DNA from: Bacteroidota bacterium | GTDB lineage: Bacteria; Bacteroidota; Bacteroidia; Chitinophagales; Chitinophagaceae | Direction of reading: 5' to 3' | DNA length: 64,000 nucleotides | NCBI GenBank assembly: GCA_030706605.1 | Contig: JAUZOE010000006.1 | Coordinates: forward strand, 1 to 64,000 | Shown here: positions 39,642 through 48,303 of the stretch, in pieces | Numbering within the stretch: the stretch's first letter is position 1 | Layout of the letters: every line of letters starts with the position of its first letter | Made by a program: the position numbers and the translations under genes | Notes under the pieces: generated by a model | Told to the model about the DNA's origin: nothing | Databases searched by the model: none | The model's input: the letters and a program-made list of their open reading frames with translations, nothing else

Positions 39642-41012
39642 TTATTCCATAAGCCACTTTTCAGAAAAGCTTGCATGAGCAATACTTTTTACTGCACCTT
39701 GTCCATTAGTGCCTGCAATCTCATTTGTATATGAAATATGGATCGTTCCATCAGATCCTTGTATAATAGCCGGGTAGTGACCTCTCACCGCACTTCCGGG
39801 TGTTCCGTTAACAAGTATTTTCCTATAAGGCCAGTTCTTACCTTCATCTTTTGAAAGCCAAACAGAAAGGCGATACCTTCCCTCTTCAATATCATTATGA
39901 ACAAGAACCCAGTTCCCACTCTTTAGAACGACAATATCAGCTGCAGTTCCCGGATTGGGAATATCTGAGTCTTCCACAGTACTCCATGTTTTACCACGGT
40001 CTCGTGAAATGCTTTTCATTAATCGATGTGGAGCGGGTCCATTGTCGCGCATATAGGCAACAATGGAACTGTCTTTGCACAAAGCAAGAGTAGGCTGAAC
40101 ATTACCCGCACCAACTATCGGTTCACTGAACTGCCAGGTTTTGCCCCAATTGTCTGAAATCGCTATCATTGAAAAATCAAACCCGTCAGAATAAAGTGGT
40201 AATAACATCCTATTCCCGATAATAAGTGGCTTATTACGGCTTTGCCAACCGATTCTGCGCATTAGAGGATAGCCCAGTTGAGTCTTGATTTTTTCTCCTT
40301 TATCATTAATGTCTATTCCATTACTCATCAGGTTAACCCCTCTGGCAATATCCAGATAGTGTTTACGGGCTTTTTCCCACATTTCATTTGTTATTACTCC
40401 TTCACCATTATTTTTAATATAACCAGCTGACACAAGATATTTGTAATAGTCATCATATTTTCTCTTGAGTGTTTCGACATACTCATCATTTTTCCCAATA
40501 CCATTCGGAGTACTTCCCCCAGGTTTAATGGGGATCATATCCTGCCAGCTCCATTCCGGAGCACCAGAATTTTGCATATAATTTTCACTTATCCTGTATT
40601 TCAGAATAGAAGATTGCCATTGGTAAGCCAAAACTGTATACCAAACCAGCCAAAGCCTTGATTGTCCATCAATAAAAAGAACCGGATTAATATCGGGAAA
40701 ACCAGGTACATCTGCCAGAATGAATGGTTCTCCCCACTGGTGTGTTTTGTGATTGTAGCGCGCTCCTTTGATTGCAACATCATCGGCAGTACGTTCACCA
40801 CTACCCTGAAACCAGGCAGCAAGCAGATCTCTATTAGGAAGCTCAGCTATAGATGACCCGTGGCAATGTTGCGACTGGAAAGGAAAAATATTTTCGATGA
40901 CCAATGAATCAACTTTTGCAGAAGCTTGATTCTTGTTGACCTTTCGATTAACGGAACATCCTGCTAGTATTACTAAAAGGGTTAATGATAAGAGACTTAG
41001 ATTTATTCTCAT
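39642..41012 (-). CDS. Sialidase-like (BNR_2) lipoprotein
   Basis: The 456-aa protein has a lipoprotein signal (lipobox VILAGC). The body matches the predicted-neuraminidase/BNR_2 family: HGSSIAELPNRDLLAAWFQGSGERT at the start, then Asp boxes SDNWGKTW, SRDRGKTW and SKDEGKNW in a six-bladed propeller. The opening Arg/His pattern is that of a group in which many members are not proven sialidases. An insertion of about 75 residues (SPNGIGKNDEYVETL onward) interrupts the fold. Surface-exposed lipoprotein location is typical for PUL enzymes. The longer upstream frame is rejected because it would misplace the lipobox. Confidence 0.75.
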   Translation of the reverse strand: MRINLSLLSLTLLVILAGCSVNRKVNKNQASAKVDSLVIENIFPFQSQHCHGSSIAELPNRDLLAAWFQGSGERTADDVAIKGARYNHKTHQWGEPFILADVPGFPDINPVLFIDGQSRLWLVWYTVLAYQWQSSILKYRISENYMQNSGAPEWSWQDMIPIKPGGSTPNGIGKNDEYVETLKRKYDDYYKYLVSAGYIKNNGEGVITNEMWEKARKHYLDIARGVNLMSNGIDINDKGEKIKTQLGYPLMRRIGWQSRNKPLIIGNRMLLPLYSDGFDFSMIAISDNWGKTWQFSEPIVGAGNVQPTLALCKDSSIVAYMRDNGPAPHRLMKSISRDRGKTWSTVEDSDIPNPGTAADIVVLKSGNWVLVHNDIEEGRYRLSVWLSKDEGKNWPYRKILVNGTPGSAVRGHYPAIIQGSDGTIHISYTNEIAGTNGQGAVKSIAHASFSEKWLME

Positions 41013-41140
41013 AAGGCTATTTTTAATAAAGAAATATAAGAATATTAAAAGATACATTTTACTTTTAATTCTTTTGTGGTAGTTTTAAAATTGTTTTTTT
41101 ACTATCCTGTTATTTAGGACAAAAATATTAAGATTGACAA

Positions 41141-42421
41141 TTACTTGATAGTAGAAGGACTTTCATTAACCAATTTCAAGGCTTCATTTTCATAAATTTC
41201 CCCGGTCATTTCACCCAGAGAGGTGCGGCTTACATATTTATAACGATCAAAGCTATTAAAATCCTCTTTGGTTAGCATATAGCCAAAAGCATCATTCGTT
41301 AGACCAAAAAGCATTGGCTGTGTTGTATTCATTTTACGTTTCACGTAAAAACCGATGTTAGGCAATGCTTCTCCAGGGATAGTCAAAACCTGCGCTTTCC
41401 CTATGTCCAATAGATTAATTCGGGTGGATATGGTTGAAAAATCTTTTTTCCCTGTTCGTGCAGCAGCGGCTACCGGAGAATGTTCAAACACAAACCGCAT
41501 TTCCTTTGAATCAACAGGGAAGGTAATAACTTTTGAAGTACAATAAAGTTCAGGATTTTCCTGAATAGGAGCAGGTTTAATAATTCGTAAAGCTTCATCG
41601 GCCAAAAGATCACCAATCCTGTTACACTCTGCCCAATCGTTGGCCTCTTTGCCATTCTCAAGCCTGTTATCGGCAGTAATCATCCCACCTTGCGCACTGT
41701 TCATAAACATGGCCATTCCACCCACTTCCGACTCAATGCGGTCATAAAGTGGCCCACACAAATCAGGGCTGATCAGTTTCTGTTTGGTACCCAAAATTTC
41801 AGGATGAATGGCATAATTAACAAGTGTAACAATGGGTTTCCCGGCATTTTCCCCTGAAGTAGCTATTGCCTGGATCACCCCGCAACGATGATCATACAAT
41901 TCTGGGGCATAATAGTTATAAGCGATCTTTCCCTTTGCCTCCCCTACCGCTGTTTTGAGCGAGGCGGGCTGTAGTTTTGAAACCGCTTCATTAACTGCAT
42001 CAGCAATCTGGTGAACACACATGTCCAGGTACTTCAGATCAGCAGCTGAATGTCCTTTTTCATCCGGAAAACCATAAGCATCCGGACAGCTATGGGCATG
42101 TGTGACGCCTATAAGAATATTTTCTGGAGCAATTCCTTTGATGAGCTGACGAGAACGATCCCCAAGATAAGCAGGCCACCCTAGGTTGTCGATACTAACA
42201 ATGGCAATTTTTGTAGCCCCTTTTTCTAATACAAAAGCCCGGACAGTGAGCCTGCCTTTGAACCCGGTTGGCATTTCAGGAGTCCCCATCCCCCCGGAAA
42301 TTGGAATTAAATACTTGGGGGTGATATCCCTCATTGCTGCGCCAGCTTCAAATGTTTGTGCATTGATGTTCAGACTAAAAACTAAAAGGAGGGATACTAA
42401 TGTGAGTAATTTCATTTTCAT
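41141..42421 (-). CDS. Exported neutral/alkaline ceramidase-like hydrolase
   Basis: The 426-aa protein has a signal peptide ending SLNINAQ and the family opening FEAGAAMRDITPKYLIPISGG. Zinc-site candidates are VTHAHSC and NYAIHPEILG, with an amidase-like serine in MNSAQGGMITADN. These match the N-terminal catalytic domain of neutral ceramidases, which hydrolyse the amide of ceramide. The C-terminal Ig-like domain of true ceramidases is absent, and many Bacteroidota relatives lie in glycan loci with unproven substrates. Follows the PHP gene by 32 bp. Confidence 0.75.
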   Translation of the reverse strand: MKMKLLTLVSLLLVFSLNINAQTFEAGAAMRDITPKYLIPISGGMGTPEMPTGFKGRLTVRAFVLEKGATKIAIVSIDNLGWPAYLGDRSRQLIKGIAPENILIGVTHAHSCPDAYGFPDEKGHSAADLKYLDMCVHQIADAVNEAVSKLQPASLKTAVGEAKGKIAYNYYAPELYDHRCGVIQAIATSGENAGKPIVTLVNYAIHPEILGTKQKLISPDLCGPLYDRIESEVGGMAMFMNSAQGGMITADNRLENGKEANDWAECNRIGDLLADEALRIIKPAPIQENPELYCTSKVITFPVDSKEMRFVFEHSPVAAAARTGKKDFSTISTRINLLDIGKAQVLTIPGEALPNIGFYVKRKMNTTQPMLFGLTNDAFGYMLTKEDFNSFDRYKYVSRTSLGEMTGEIYENEALKLVNESPSTIK

Positions 42422-42453
42422 AACTAATTTATTTTATTTGTGTGATTAAGTGT

Positions 42454-43755
42454 TTAATATATGTATATCGGATTTGTGTAAAGCCATGGAACATTTTTGT
42501 CTTGAAGTTTTAGGTGTACTTCTATCCTGTAGGCTCCTTTTTTAATTGGTCCCGCCCAGGAATATTCGTAATTTTCTGCAGAAGAAATATTGATAACTTT
42601 TCCATCATGGATTAACCTGAATTCTCCGGGAAGCGGAGAAACTGCCTTTAGTGCATTCACCTGCGAGGATTTAATTGAATCGCCCAGAACCGCGTTTAAA
42701 TGATTTTTCCGATCGGTGGAATAATAGAGAAATCCTTTAGCATCTCCCAAACTTTTGAATGCAGTATATAAATGTCCTTTTTTAATATTATTGGATAGTG
42801 AAGCTATCGTTAAGGTGTCGGCCAATACATAGTTGGTGATATAATTGAAACCCGACTGATAGGTATCGATCATCCATTTAAAAACCCAACCATCTGAATC
42901 AGGTTCGCTTAAAAGCCACCTGTTCCAAAATTTTACCTCCATTGTGTCAATGAGATGTGCATTAGAGCCAACCCATTCAATCCGGCCATCTTTTAAATAT
43001 CTTGCCCGGATGTTCTGGTTCTCATGTGCATCTATTGCAGAAAATCCTACGATCTTTCTGACCATATTCAAAGAATCCCAACGTGCCAAGATAGCCGTTT
43101 GTTCGTCAAACATTTCGCGAAGAGCCCAGGGACGAAATTTATTGCCATTAACTATAAAATTGATAATCTGGGGAAACAAATTCTCGTCTTTGGTATCAGT
43201 GTGAAAATTATAAATCTCCATGCCCTGGAAATACGGATTGGCCCAGTTGTGAGGTTCCTCGGTGTGAGCATAAAAAATGATTCCACCATTGGCAACCACA
43301 TTTTTAGCTACGGTATCCTTGTTCACTTTCCAGTTGATAACAGTTGAATCCATCGGCCAACAATCAAAACCCTGTTTTTCGCTGCCTGATTTTATTAATA
43401 TCTCATCATAATTCCCATGATAGCCTTTAGGAATGGTATCCAAATCATAGCGCGGATGGTCAGTCAGAAAAATAAAATTGATTCCATCAGTTTTTGCAGC
43501 CGTAACCAAATCGTATAAAGTTCCTTCACTGTCGTGCGACAAATAGCTGTGCACATGCATTACACCACGATAAGTTTTCAGGCTGGTGAGGGCTGGAGTA
43601 GTCTTTCTCAGCTTCTGAAATTCGCTGACCTGTTTTTCAAATCTGGGATAGGTAACCCAATGACGCCAAACGGCTGGAGCAAAAATAATGATGAGAAGAA
43701 TGAGTAGCAGGCTTGCAAGACCAAGGAAGAAATATTTAAAAATTCGCTTAATCAT
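42454..43755 (-). CDS. Membrane-anchored PHP-domain phosphoesterase-like protein
   Basis: The 433-aa protein has one N-terminal membrane helix (FFLGLASLLLILLIIIFAPAV) without a cleavage site. The PHP domain shows H67-x-H69 in GVMHVHSYLSH, D99-H100 in FLTDHPRYD, a His in YAHTEEPH and D-x-H in SAIDAHENQN, i.e. a complete trinuclear metal site of the CehA/McbA type. Members hydrolyse phosphate or carboxylic esters. The domain would face the periplasm. Its ATG overlaps the end of the upstream ceramidase-like gene by 8 bp, so translation is coupled. Confidence 0.8.
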   Translation of the reverse strand: MIKRIFKYFFLGLASLLLILLIIIFAPAVWRHWVTYPRFEKQVSEFQKLRKTTPALTSLKTYRGVMHVHSYLSHDSEGTLYDLVTAAKTDGINFIFLTDHPRYDLDTIPKGYHGNYDEILIKSGSEKQGFDCWPMDSTVINWKVNKDTVAKNVVANGGIIFYAHTEEPHNWANPYFQGMEIYNFHTDTKDENLFPQIINFIVNGNKFRPWALREMFDEQTAILARWDSLNMVRKIVGFSAIDAHENQNIRARYLKDGRIEWVGSNAHLIDTMEVKFWNRWLLSEPDSDGWVFKWMIDTYQSGFNYITNYVLADTLTIASLSNNIKKGHLYTAFKSLGDAKGFLYYSTDRKNHLNAVLGDSIKSSQVNALKAVSPLPGEFRLIHDGKVINISSAENYEYSWAGPIKKGAYRIEVHLKLQDKNVPWLYTNPIYIY

Positions 43756-45148
43756 TTTGTCCGGTTTGAGTTACAATATTGGATATCTGACGAATTAGAT
43801 TCATGGAATATTCACCCATATTTGGCCCAAACCAACCCATTAGCTTTGGTTCATATTCATCAAGATAGAAATACCTTCCGGGAATGATGTATCCTACATA
43901 ACTTCCGTTAAAGCTTGATACGTTGGCTTCGAAACCTTTCGTTGCCAGTGCATTTTTAATCTGCAGTGCATATTCGCCACTGAAATCGGAAGGCGCTGTA
44001 ATCCAGATCATTTTCCCGATCCGGATAGCCTGTAGATAAACATGCTCTGGAAATGGCATCAGCTTTTTCGAGAGGTAGGTTGACAGGTTTAGTTTAGTGG
44101 TAAGTCGTATGTGATACTCAGGAAGTTGAATTTTCAGTGACACGGCAGATAGGTTAACCTTTTCATTCAGGTTAATCTTTTTAAGATGTAAATTCAAGCT
44201 GTCTGCCAGCGCTTCTCCAATCATTTTGGGTTTGTCGAATCCTTTGCCTTCCCCGGCAGGACTCTGGCTTCCAACAGAACCCGCAAAGAAAACAGCCAGA
44301 TCGAATGAAGAAGCTTCCATTTTTCGTTCCCAATATCCCGGGTAATCGGCGCTGATTTCCATATTTCCTGCCCCCATTGTGGTGGCATGTGCCGAGAATG
44401 AACCGATGATCGCTTTTCTGAATCCAATTTGTTCAATCTCCACAAAAGCAAAATCGTCATTTTTGGTTCCCAATTTACCAACCAACCGGTTGTGTGTGTA
44501 GATTCCTGCATTGAAGCAGCCTGTTCCAATCTTCGCCGGACGCAAATCTGCAATGGCTGAAGTCACTACTTTTACTATCTGTTGGACAAGCCATTTCTCT
44601 ATATTTTTGTTTTCTTTTCCTGCAAATTGTTCCCCAACAAAACCTGGGCCCCAGGCTCCAAGACTTGAATGGCTATGCGTGGCCGAGAAAACAAGCTGGT
44701 CTCTATGAATACCTTTTTTTGCCAGTAACTCACTTACTGAGTCGGTAATATTTGGCGGCATAATCAACAAATCAGCACCGATGAAAATAAGTATTTGCTG
44801 TTTCTCTCTCATGGCAACTGCTTTGATAAAAATACTGTCGTGAATGCCAGTTGCTGGTTTCCCTTTTCGTTCACCAAAACCTGCCAGCGGAATCTGAACA
44901 AATTTTCCTTCGGCAAAATTATCGACAGGATTATTCAGGGAGGGAGTTATGCTGACTTTTGCAAATCCGGCCTGGATTGAGTCATCTTCTAAAACATTAA
45001 GTTTCTTTAGACTGTCGATTCTGGCGAAAGTGGTTTTAAAATAATCGGTACTATAAAACGGGGTTCGATCAACCTGACCAGTAAAAATGAAAAATAAAAT
45101 GATCAGGATGGCAAGAATTATTCCCAAAATTATTCCTAATTTTTTCAT
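43748..45148 (-). CDS. Membrane-anchored neutral ceramidase-like hydrolase
   Basis: The 466-aa protein starts with an uncleaved hydrophobic anchor (IILGIILAILIILFFIF). The catalytic domain carries AKVSITPSLNNPVDNF, zinc ligands in FSATHSHSSLGAWG and GSFSAHATTMGAG, and the candidate serine in FAGSVGSQSPAG. It matches the ceramidase N-terminal domain more completely than the neighbouring copy at 41141-42421. Probably tethered to the inner membrane facing the periplasm. Shares 8 bp with the PHP gene. Substrate is inferred from the family only. Confidence 0.8.
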   Translation of the reverse strand: MKKLGIILGIILAILIILFFIFTGQVDRTPFYSTDYFKTTFARIDSLKKLNVLEDDSIQAGFAKVSITPSLNNPVDNFAEGKFVQIPLAGFGERKGKPATGIHDSIFIKAVAMREKQQILIFIGADLLIMPPNITDSVSELLAKKGIHRDQLVFSATHSHSSLGAWGPGFVGEQFAGKENKNIEKWLVQQIVKVVTSAIADLRPAKIGTGCFNAGIYTHNRLVGKLGTKNDDFAFVEIEQIGFRKAIIGSFSAHATTMGAGNMEISADYPGYWERKMEASSFDLAVFFAGSVGSQSPAGEGKGFDKPKMIGEALADSLNLHLKKINLNEKVNLSAVSLKIQLPEYHIRLTTKLNLSTYLSKKLMPFPEHVYLQAIRIGKMIWITAPSDFSGEYALQIKNALATKGFEANVSSFNGSYVGYIIPGRYFYLDEYEPKLMGWFGPNMGEYSMNLIRQISNIVTQTGQND

Positions 45149-45166
45149 GAATGCTGTTTTTAGTAC

Positions 45167-45274
45167 TTATTTCTGAAAGGAGAATTTGTAATCTTTTTTG
45201 ACTTTATCACCTTTTGCTTTCATTTCATGGTTTGCCCAGATACCTCTTTTAGTGAATGTTACCGGCAAGATAGA
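45167..45274 (-). pseudogene. Orphan C-terminal coding remnant behind the GDPD gene
   Basis: Directly after the TAA of the GDPD gene, and in the same frame, 35 further codons run to a second TAA. They read like a protein end (VTFTKRGIWANHEMKAKGD, ending YKFSFQK) with normal codon choice, but there is no suitable start. It looks like the tail of a deleted gene rather than random spacer. The original family is not identified. Confidence 0.4.
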
Positions 45275-46096
45275 TTATAGACCATTTCGTAGTTTGTTTT
45301 CTTTAAGAAATTTGACTAATGCTCCCGGGTGATCTGTTTGCATTCCTTGTATACCCAAATGAATAGGAGAACTCCATTTAGCAGGATTTTCATCTGCCCC
45401 TTCCACATCCAACCAGACACTGACACCATTTTTACGGGCAGCAGCTAACAGTGTACTATCCGTAATATTGTCAAATACCCCTATCTGCATCCTCTTGAGG
45501 AATGCCCGAAATGCTGCTTCAGTTTTAACAGATTCCGGCAAACTAGTCATAAGTGGCATAGCCGGCGCTATTTTTCTCCATGCAGGATATTGTTCTGGTT
45601 TGTTCAGGTAAACAACCACATGCTTTTCCATTCCTGCTGCCTTTATCTGGCGGTAAGCTTCAGCAACATCTGCATCTTTAAAATCAAGATAGATATTGAT
45701 CCTGCCCTTGCAGGCTTTCAATGCATCCCTAAATTCAGGAATACGATATTGTTTCCCTTCCTTATTAACTACATCTAGCTTATGAAGCTCATTCCAGGTT
45801 AAATCCGAAACCCGTCCTTTCCCATTTGTAGTTTCATCTACAGTCGAATTATGACACAAGACAAGGTAGCCATCGCTGGTCGTCCGAAGGTCCATTTCTG
45901 TATAATCAGCCCCTGCTTTAATAGCTTCCCCAATAGCAGCCACTGTATTTTCCGGCTTTACCAGGTGACCCCCACGATGAGCAATTACGATAAATCCATC
46001 CTTTGATACAGGAAGGGGAGTAGCTGTTTGCTGCCCCAATACAACAAATCCCAAGCAGAAAAAAAAGATGGCTATTATAATTTTTTGAAAATTCAT
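45275..46096 (-). CDS. Exported glycerophosphodiester phosphodiesterase family protein
   Basis: The 273-aa protein has a signal peptide and the GDPD signatures AHRGGHLVKPENT, EMDLRTTSDG and CHNSTVDETTNGKG, which carry the catalytic His pair and the metal-binding Glu/Asp. The family cleaves glycerophosphodiesters to glycerol-3-phosphate and alcohol; relatives cut sphingolipid-type phosphodiesters. Periplasmic. It starts 8 bp after the stop of the upstream esterase gene, so it is part of the locus operon. Confidence 0.88.
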   Translation of the reverse strand: MNFQKIIIAIFFFCLGFVVLGQQTATPLPVSKDGFIVIAHRGGHLVKPENTVAAIGEAIKAGADYTEMDLRTTSDGYLVLCHNSTVDETTNGKGRVSDLTWNELHKLDVVNKEGKQYRIPEFRDALKACKGRINIYLDFKDADVAEAYRQIKAAGMEKHVVVYLNKPEQYPAWRKIAPAMPLMTSLPESVKTEAAFRAFLKRMQIGVFDNITDSTLLAAARKNGVSVWLDVEGADENPAKWSSPIHLGIQGMQTDHPGALVKFLKENKLRNGL

Positions 46097-46104
46097 ACTC
46101 TTAT

Positions 46105-47004
46105 TTAATAGGCTGGGAAATATTTATCAAGCCACGCAAGTGTTTTTACAATCACATCAAGTGCAGCCGCACCACTCATACCATGTTTCTCCTTTGGATA
46201 GTATTCATATTGTGCAGGAATATTAAGCGATAAAAGCTTCTTATACATTTTATCGGCCTGGCTAACAGCTACCAGAGGATCCTGACCTCCATGAAATAAA
46301 ATTGTTGGAACACCGGTTTCTTTTGTAACCCTGTAATAGGGACTTGCATCAAAGCATATTTGGGCTCTGGGATCAGGGCTCCCTAATAAATTAACAACTT
46401 TCGCATTTGCATCCCCGTTATCTTCTCTTACTTCTTTATCAGCCAGGTCGGTTGGCCCCCAAAAATCAACTACTGTTTTGATCTGTTTAGCAGAATCATA
46501 TCCATAAGCATATAGCATTGCAAGATAAGCTCCTGCGCTGCCCCCCATCAAAGCAAATTCATTGCCGTTAAAATGGTATCTGGCAGCCGTGGCTGTTAAA
46601 AAAGAAAATAGCTTGCTAACATCTTCCATCTGGCTGGGAAACCTGTTTTTCCCATCTTTTATTAAACGGTAATTGGCTGAAACAACAATGTACCTGCGTT
46701 TTCCAACCAACTCATCAATTAATTTTTCGGGGAACTCGCTTTTATCTCCACCTGTCCAGCCACCACCGTGCAGGTAAACGATCACTTTGGCGTTTTCATA
46801 ATTGGAGGGTATATAAGCGTCCATAATATCCTCATTATCATCCTGACTATAGGATATATTCAATAACCGACGATAGGAAGATGTTGAAGAATTACCAGAA
46901 ATTTCACTTTTAGTTACTGGATTTGATTTAGATGTTTGTGCCTGCACTTGCGAGATAAGGCAAGTGATACCCAAAATGAAAATGCGGATTTTGTTAAATA
47001 TCAT
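46105..47004 (-). CDS. Exported alpha/beta hydrolase (BD-FAE-like esterase)
   Basis: The 299-aa protein has a signal peptide (CLISQVQAQ). The oxyanion motif HGGGWTGGD and nucleophile elbow GGSAGAYLA (Ser in GGSAG) are visible, with the Asp in GGQDPLVAVSQ and the His in EKHGMSG. The family contains carboxylesterases and feruloyl/acetyl-xylan esterases that remove side groups from glycans. It appears paralogous to the next gene upstream (47077-48072). Periplasmic esterase action on a decorated substrate is inferred. Confidence 0.87.
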   Translation of the reverse strand: MIFNKIRIFILGITCLISQVQAQTSKSNPVTKSEISGNSSTSSYRRLLNISYSQDDNEDIMDAYIPSNYENAKVIVYLHGGGWTGGDKSEFPEKLIDELVGKRRYIVVSANYRLIKDGKNRFPSQMEDVSKLFSFLTATAARYHFNGNEFALMGGSAGAYLAMLYAYGYDSAKQIKTVVDFWGPTDLADKEVREDNGDANAKVVNLLGSPDPRAQICFDASPYYRVTKETGVPTILFHGGQDPLVAVSQADKMYKKLLSLNIPAQYEYYPKEKHGMSGAAALDVIVKTLAWLDKYFPAY

Positions 47005-47076
47005 ATATAATTATTGTTTAGCTAAAAGAATTGAGAATAGGTTAATTTTCATATTATGTTGCGCATTTATGTTTTA

Positions 47077-48072
47077 TTATTTCAGGTATCGATCAAAAAA
47101 AGCGTTCATTTTTAACTGGCAAAAATCATTTACCCGCTGAACTACATCCATGGCGTGAGGCCACAATGGCAGGCGGTAATAAACAGCTGGAACACCCAGG
47201 CTATCCAACCTGGCTTTTAAATTATCAGATTGACTAACCGGAACCAATTCATCAGATGTTCCCTGGAATATCAGTGTCGGGGGATCATTTTTATCCAGAT
47301 AGTAGTTCGGAGAGGCTTCACTGAAAAGTTTTGGTGCTTCAGTATATGAATGCCCTAAAAAGTTGGTTACCAGTGGATGATTTCTTGCATATTCGGTTGT
47401 CAGGTCAACTGGTCCGTACAAGTCAACAATAGCTTTTATTCGGTGAGGAATGGGAGAAGTAGTTGTACTGTCGTTTAAAACATTAGGTTTATGCCAACCA
47501 TAACCAGCCAAAAGCGACAGATGTCCACCGGCTGAGCCTCCAATCAATGCAATTCTATCCGGATCGTAATTATATGTTTCTCCATTTCTGAAAAACCACT
47601 GTACAGCATCTGAGATGTCTTCAATACAAGCGGGATAAATGCTGTCACCTAGCAACCGGTATGAAACTGTAGCTGTGACATATCCCTTTTTTGCAAACGC
47701 AACCAGGTAAACTTTATAATCTGCGCGATCACCACTCGTCCATCCCCCTCCATGAATAAAGACTAGTAAAGGCACAGGTTTTGTCAGATTCTTCGGTTTA
47801 TAAATGTCAAGTTGCAGCGATTTCCCATCGATATTTTTATACTCAATATTTTTAATTTCGTCAATATCTGCAGGGACATCCGGATTTTTATTAATCAGGT
47901 GTTCCAGTCCAACTCCAATAGCAAGGTAGTCCAAAACAAAAAAATGATACCCGACTGGTGGCTTTTCAGGAAAAATAACCGACCACAACCTCGGAGAAAC
48001 CATCACCAGACTGAATAAAATAATCACAAGCAGCAGGCCCGAAAGCGTTCGTTTTACAATTTTTGATACCAT
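47077..48072 (-). CDS. Membrane-anchored alpha/beta hydrolase (BD-FAE-like esterase)
   Basis: The 331-aa protein has an N-terminal hydrophobic segment (LSGLLLVIILFSLVMVSP) with no clear cleavage site. It has HGGGWTSGD, the elbow GGSAGGHLSLLAG, Asp in GTSDELVPVSQ and His in LWPHAMD. Same family and layout as the gene downstream. It is separated from the PhoPQ-related gene by 231 bp that hold a REP-like palindrome, so it may have its own transcript start or lie at an operon break. Confidence 0.87.
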   Translation of the reverse strand: MVSKIVKRTLSGLLLVIILFSLVMVSPRLWSVIFPEKPPVGYHFFVLDYLAIGVGLEHLINKNPDVPADIDEIKNIEYKNIDGKSLQLDIYKPKNLTKPVPLLVFIHGGGWTSGDRADYKVYLVAFAKKGYVTATVSYRLLGDSIYPACIEDISDAVQWFFRNGETYNYDPDRIALIGGSAGGHLSLLAGYGWHKPNVLNDSTTTSPIPHRIKAIVDLYGPVDLTTEYARNHPLVTNFLGHSYTEAPKLFSEASPNYYLDKNDPPTLIFQGTSDELVPVSQSDNLKARLDSLGVPAVYYRLPLWPHAMDVVQRVNDFCQLKMNAFFDRYLK

Positions 48073-48144
48073 ATTTTGCTATTCTGATAGACAATTTAAA
48101 AATCAATCAAAATTAAAAAGTAACCGGCTTATAAGTTTGAACAC

Positions 48145-48210
48145 GTCATCCCGAATTTGTTCAGTATTATATTATCTGGAATATTAAATTCCCAATAAAT
48201 TCAGGATGAC
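48145..48210. repeat. REP-like imperfect palindrome
   Basis: GTCATCCCGAATTT (48145-48158) and AAATTCAGGATGAC (48197-48210) form 14-bp arms with one mismatch, around an AT-rich 38-nt centre. GTCATCCTGAATTT-type arms are, in my recollection, a common dispersed intergenic repeat in Bacteroidota genomes. Confidence 0.55.
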
Positions 48211-48234
48211 TTGCTCATCAAATAAACTGACATT

Positions 48235-48268
48235 TAAGATAGGCTCTCTTGTAAGATAGGCTCTCTTG
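48235..48268. repeat. 17-bp perfect tandem repeat
   Basis: TAAGATAGGCTCTCTTG occurs twice without spacer at 48235-48251 and 48252-48268, between the REP-like palindrome and the end of the PhoPQ-related gene. Its function is unknown. Confidence 0.9.
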
Positions 48269-48303
48269 CTAATCTTTTGAATTACGGATTACTTATTCTT
48301 TAT

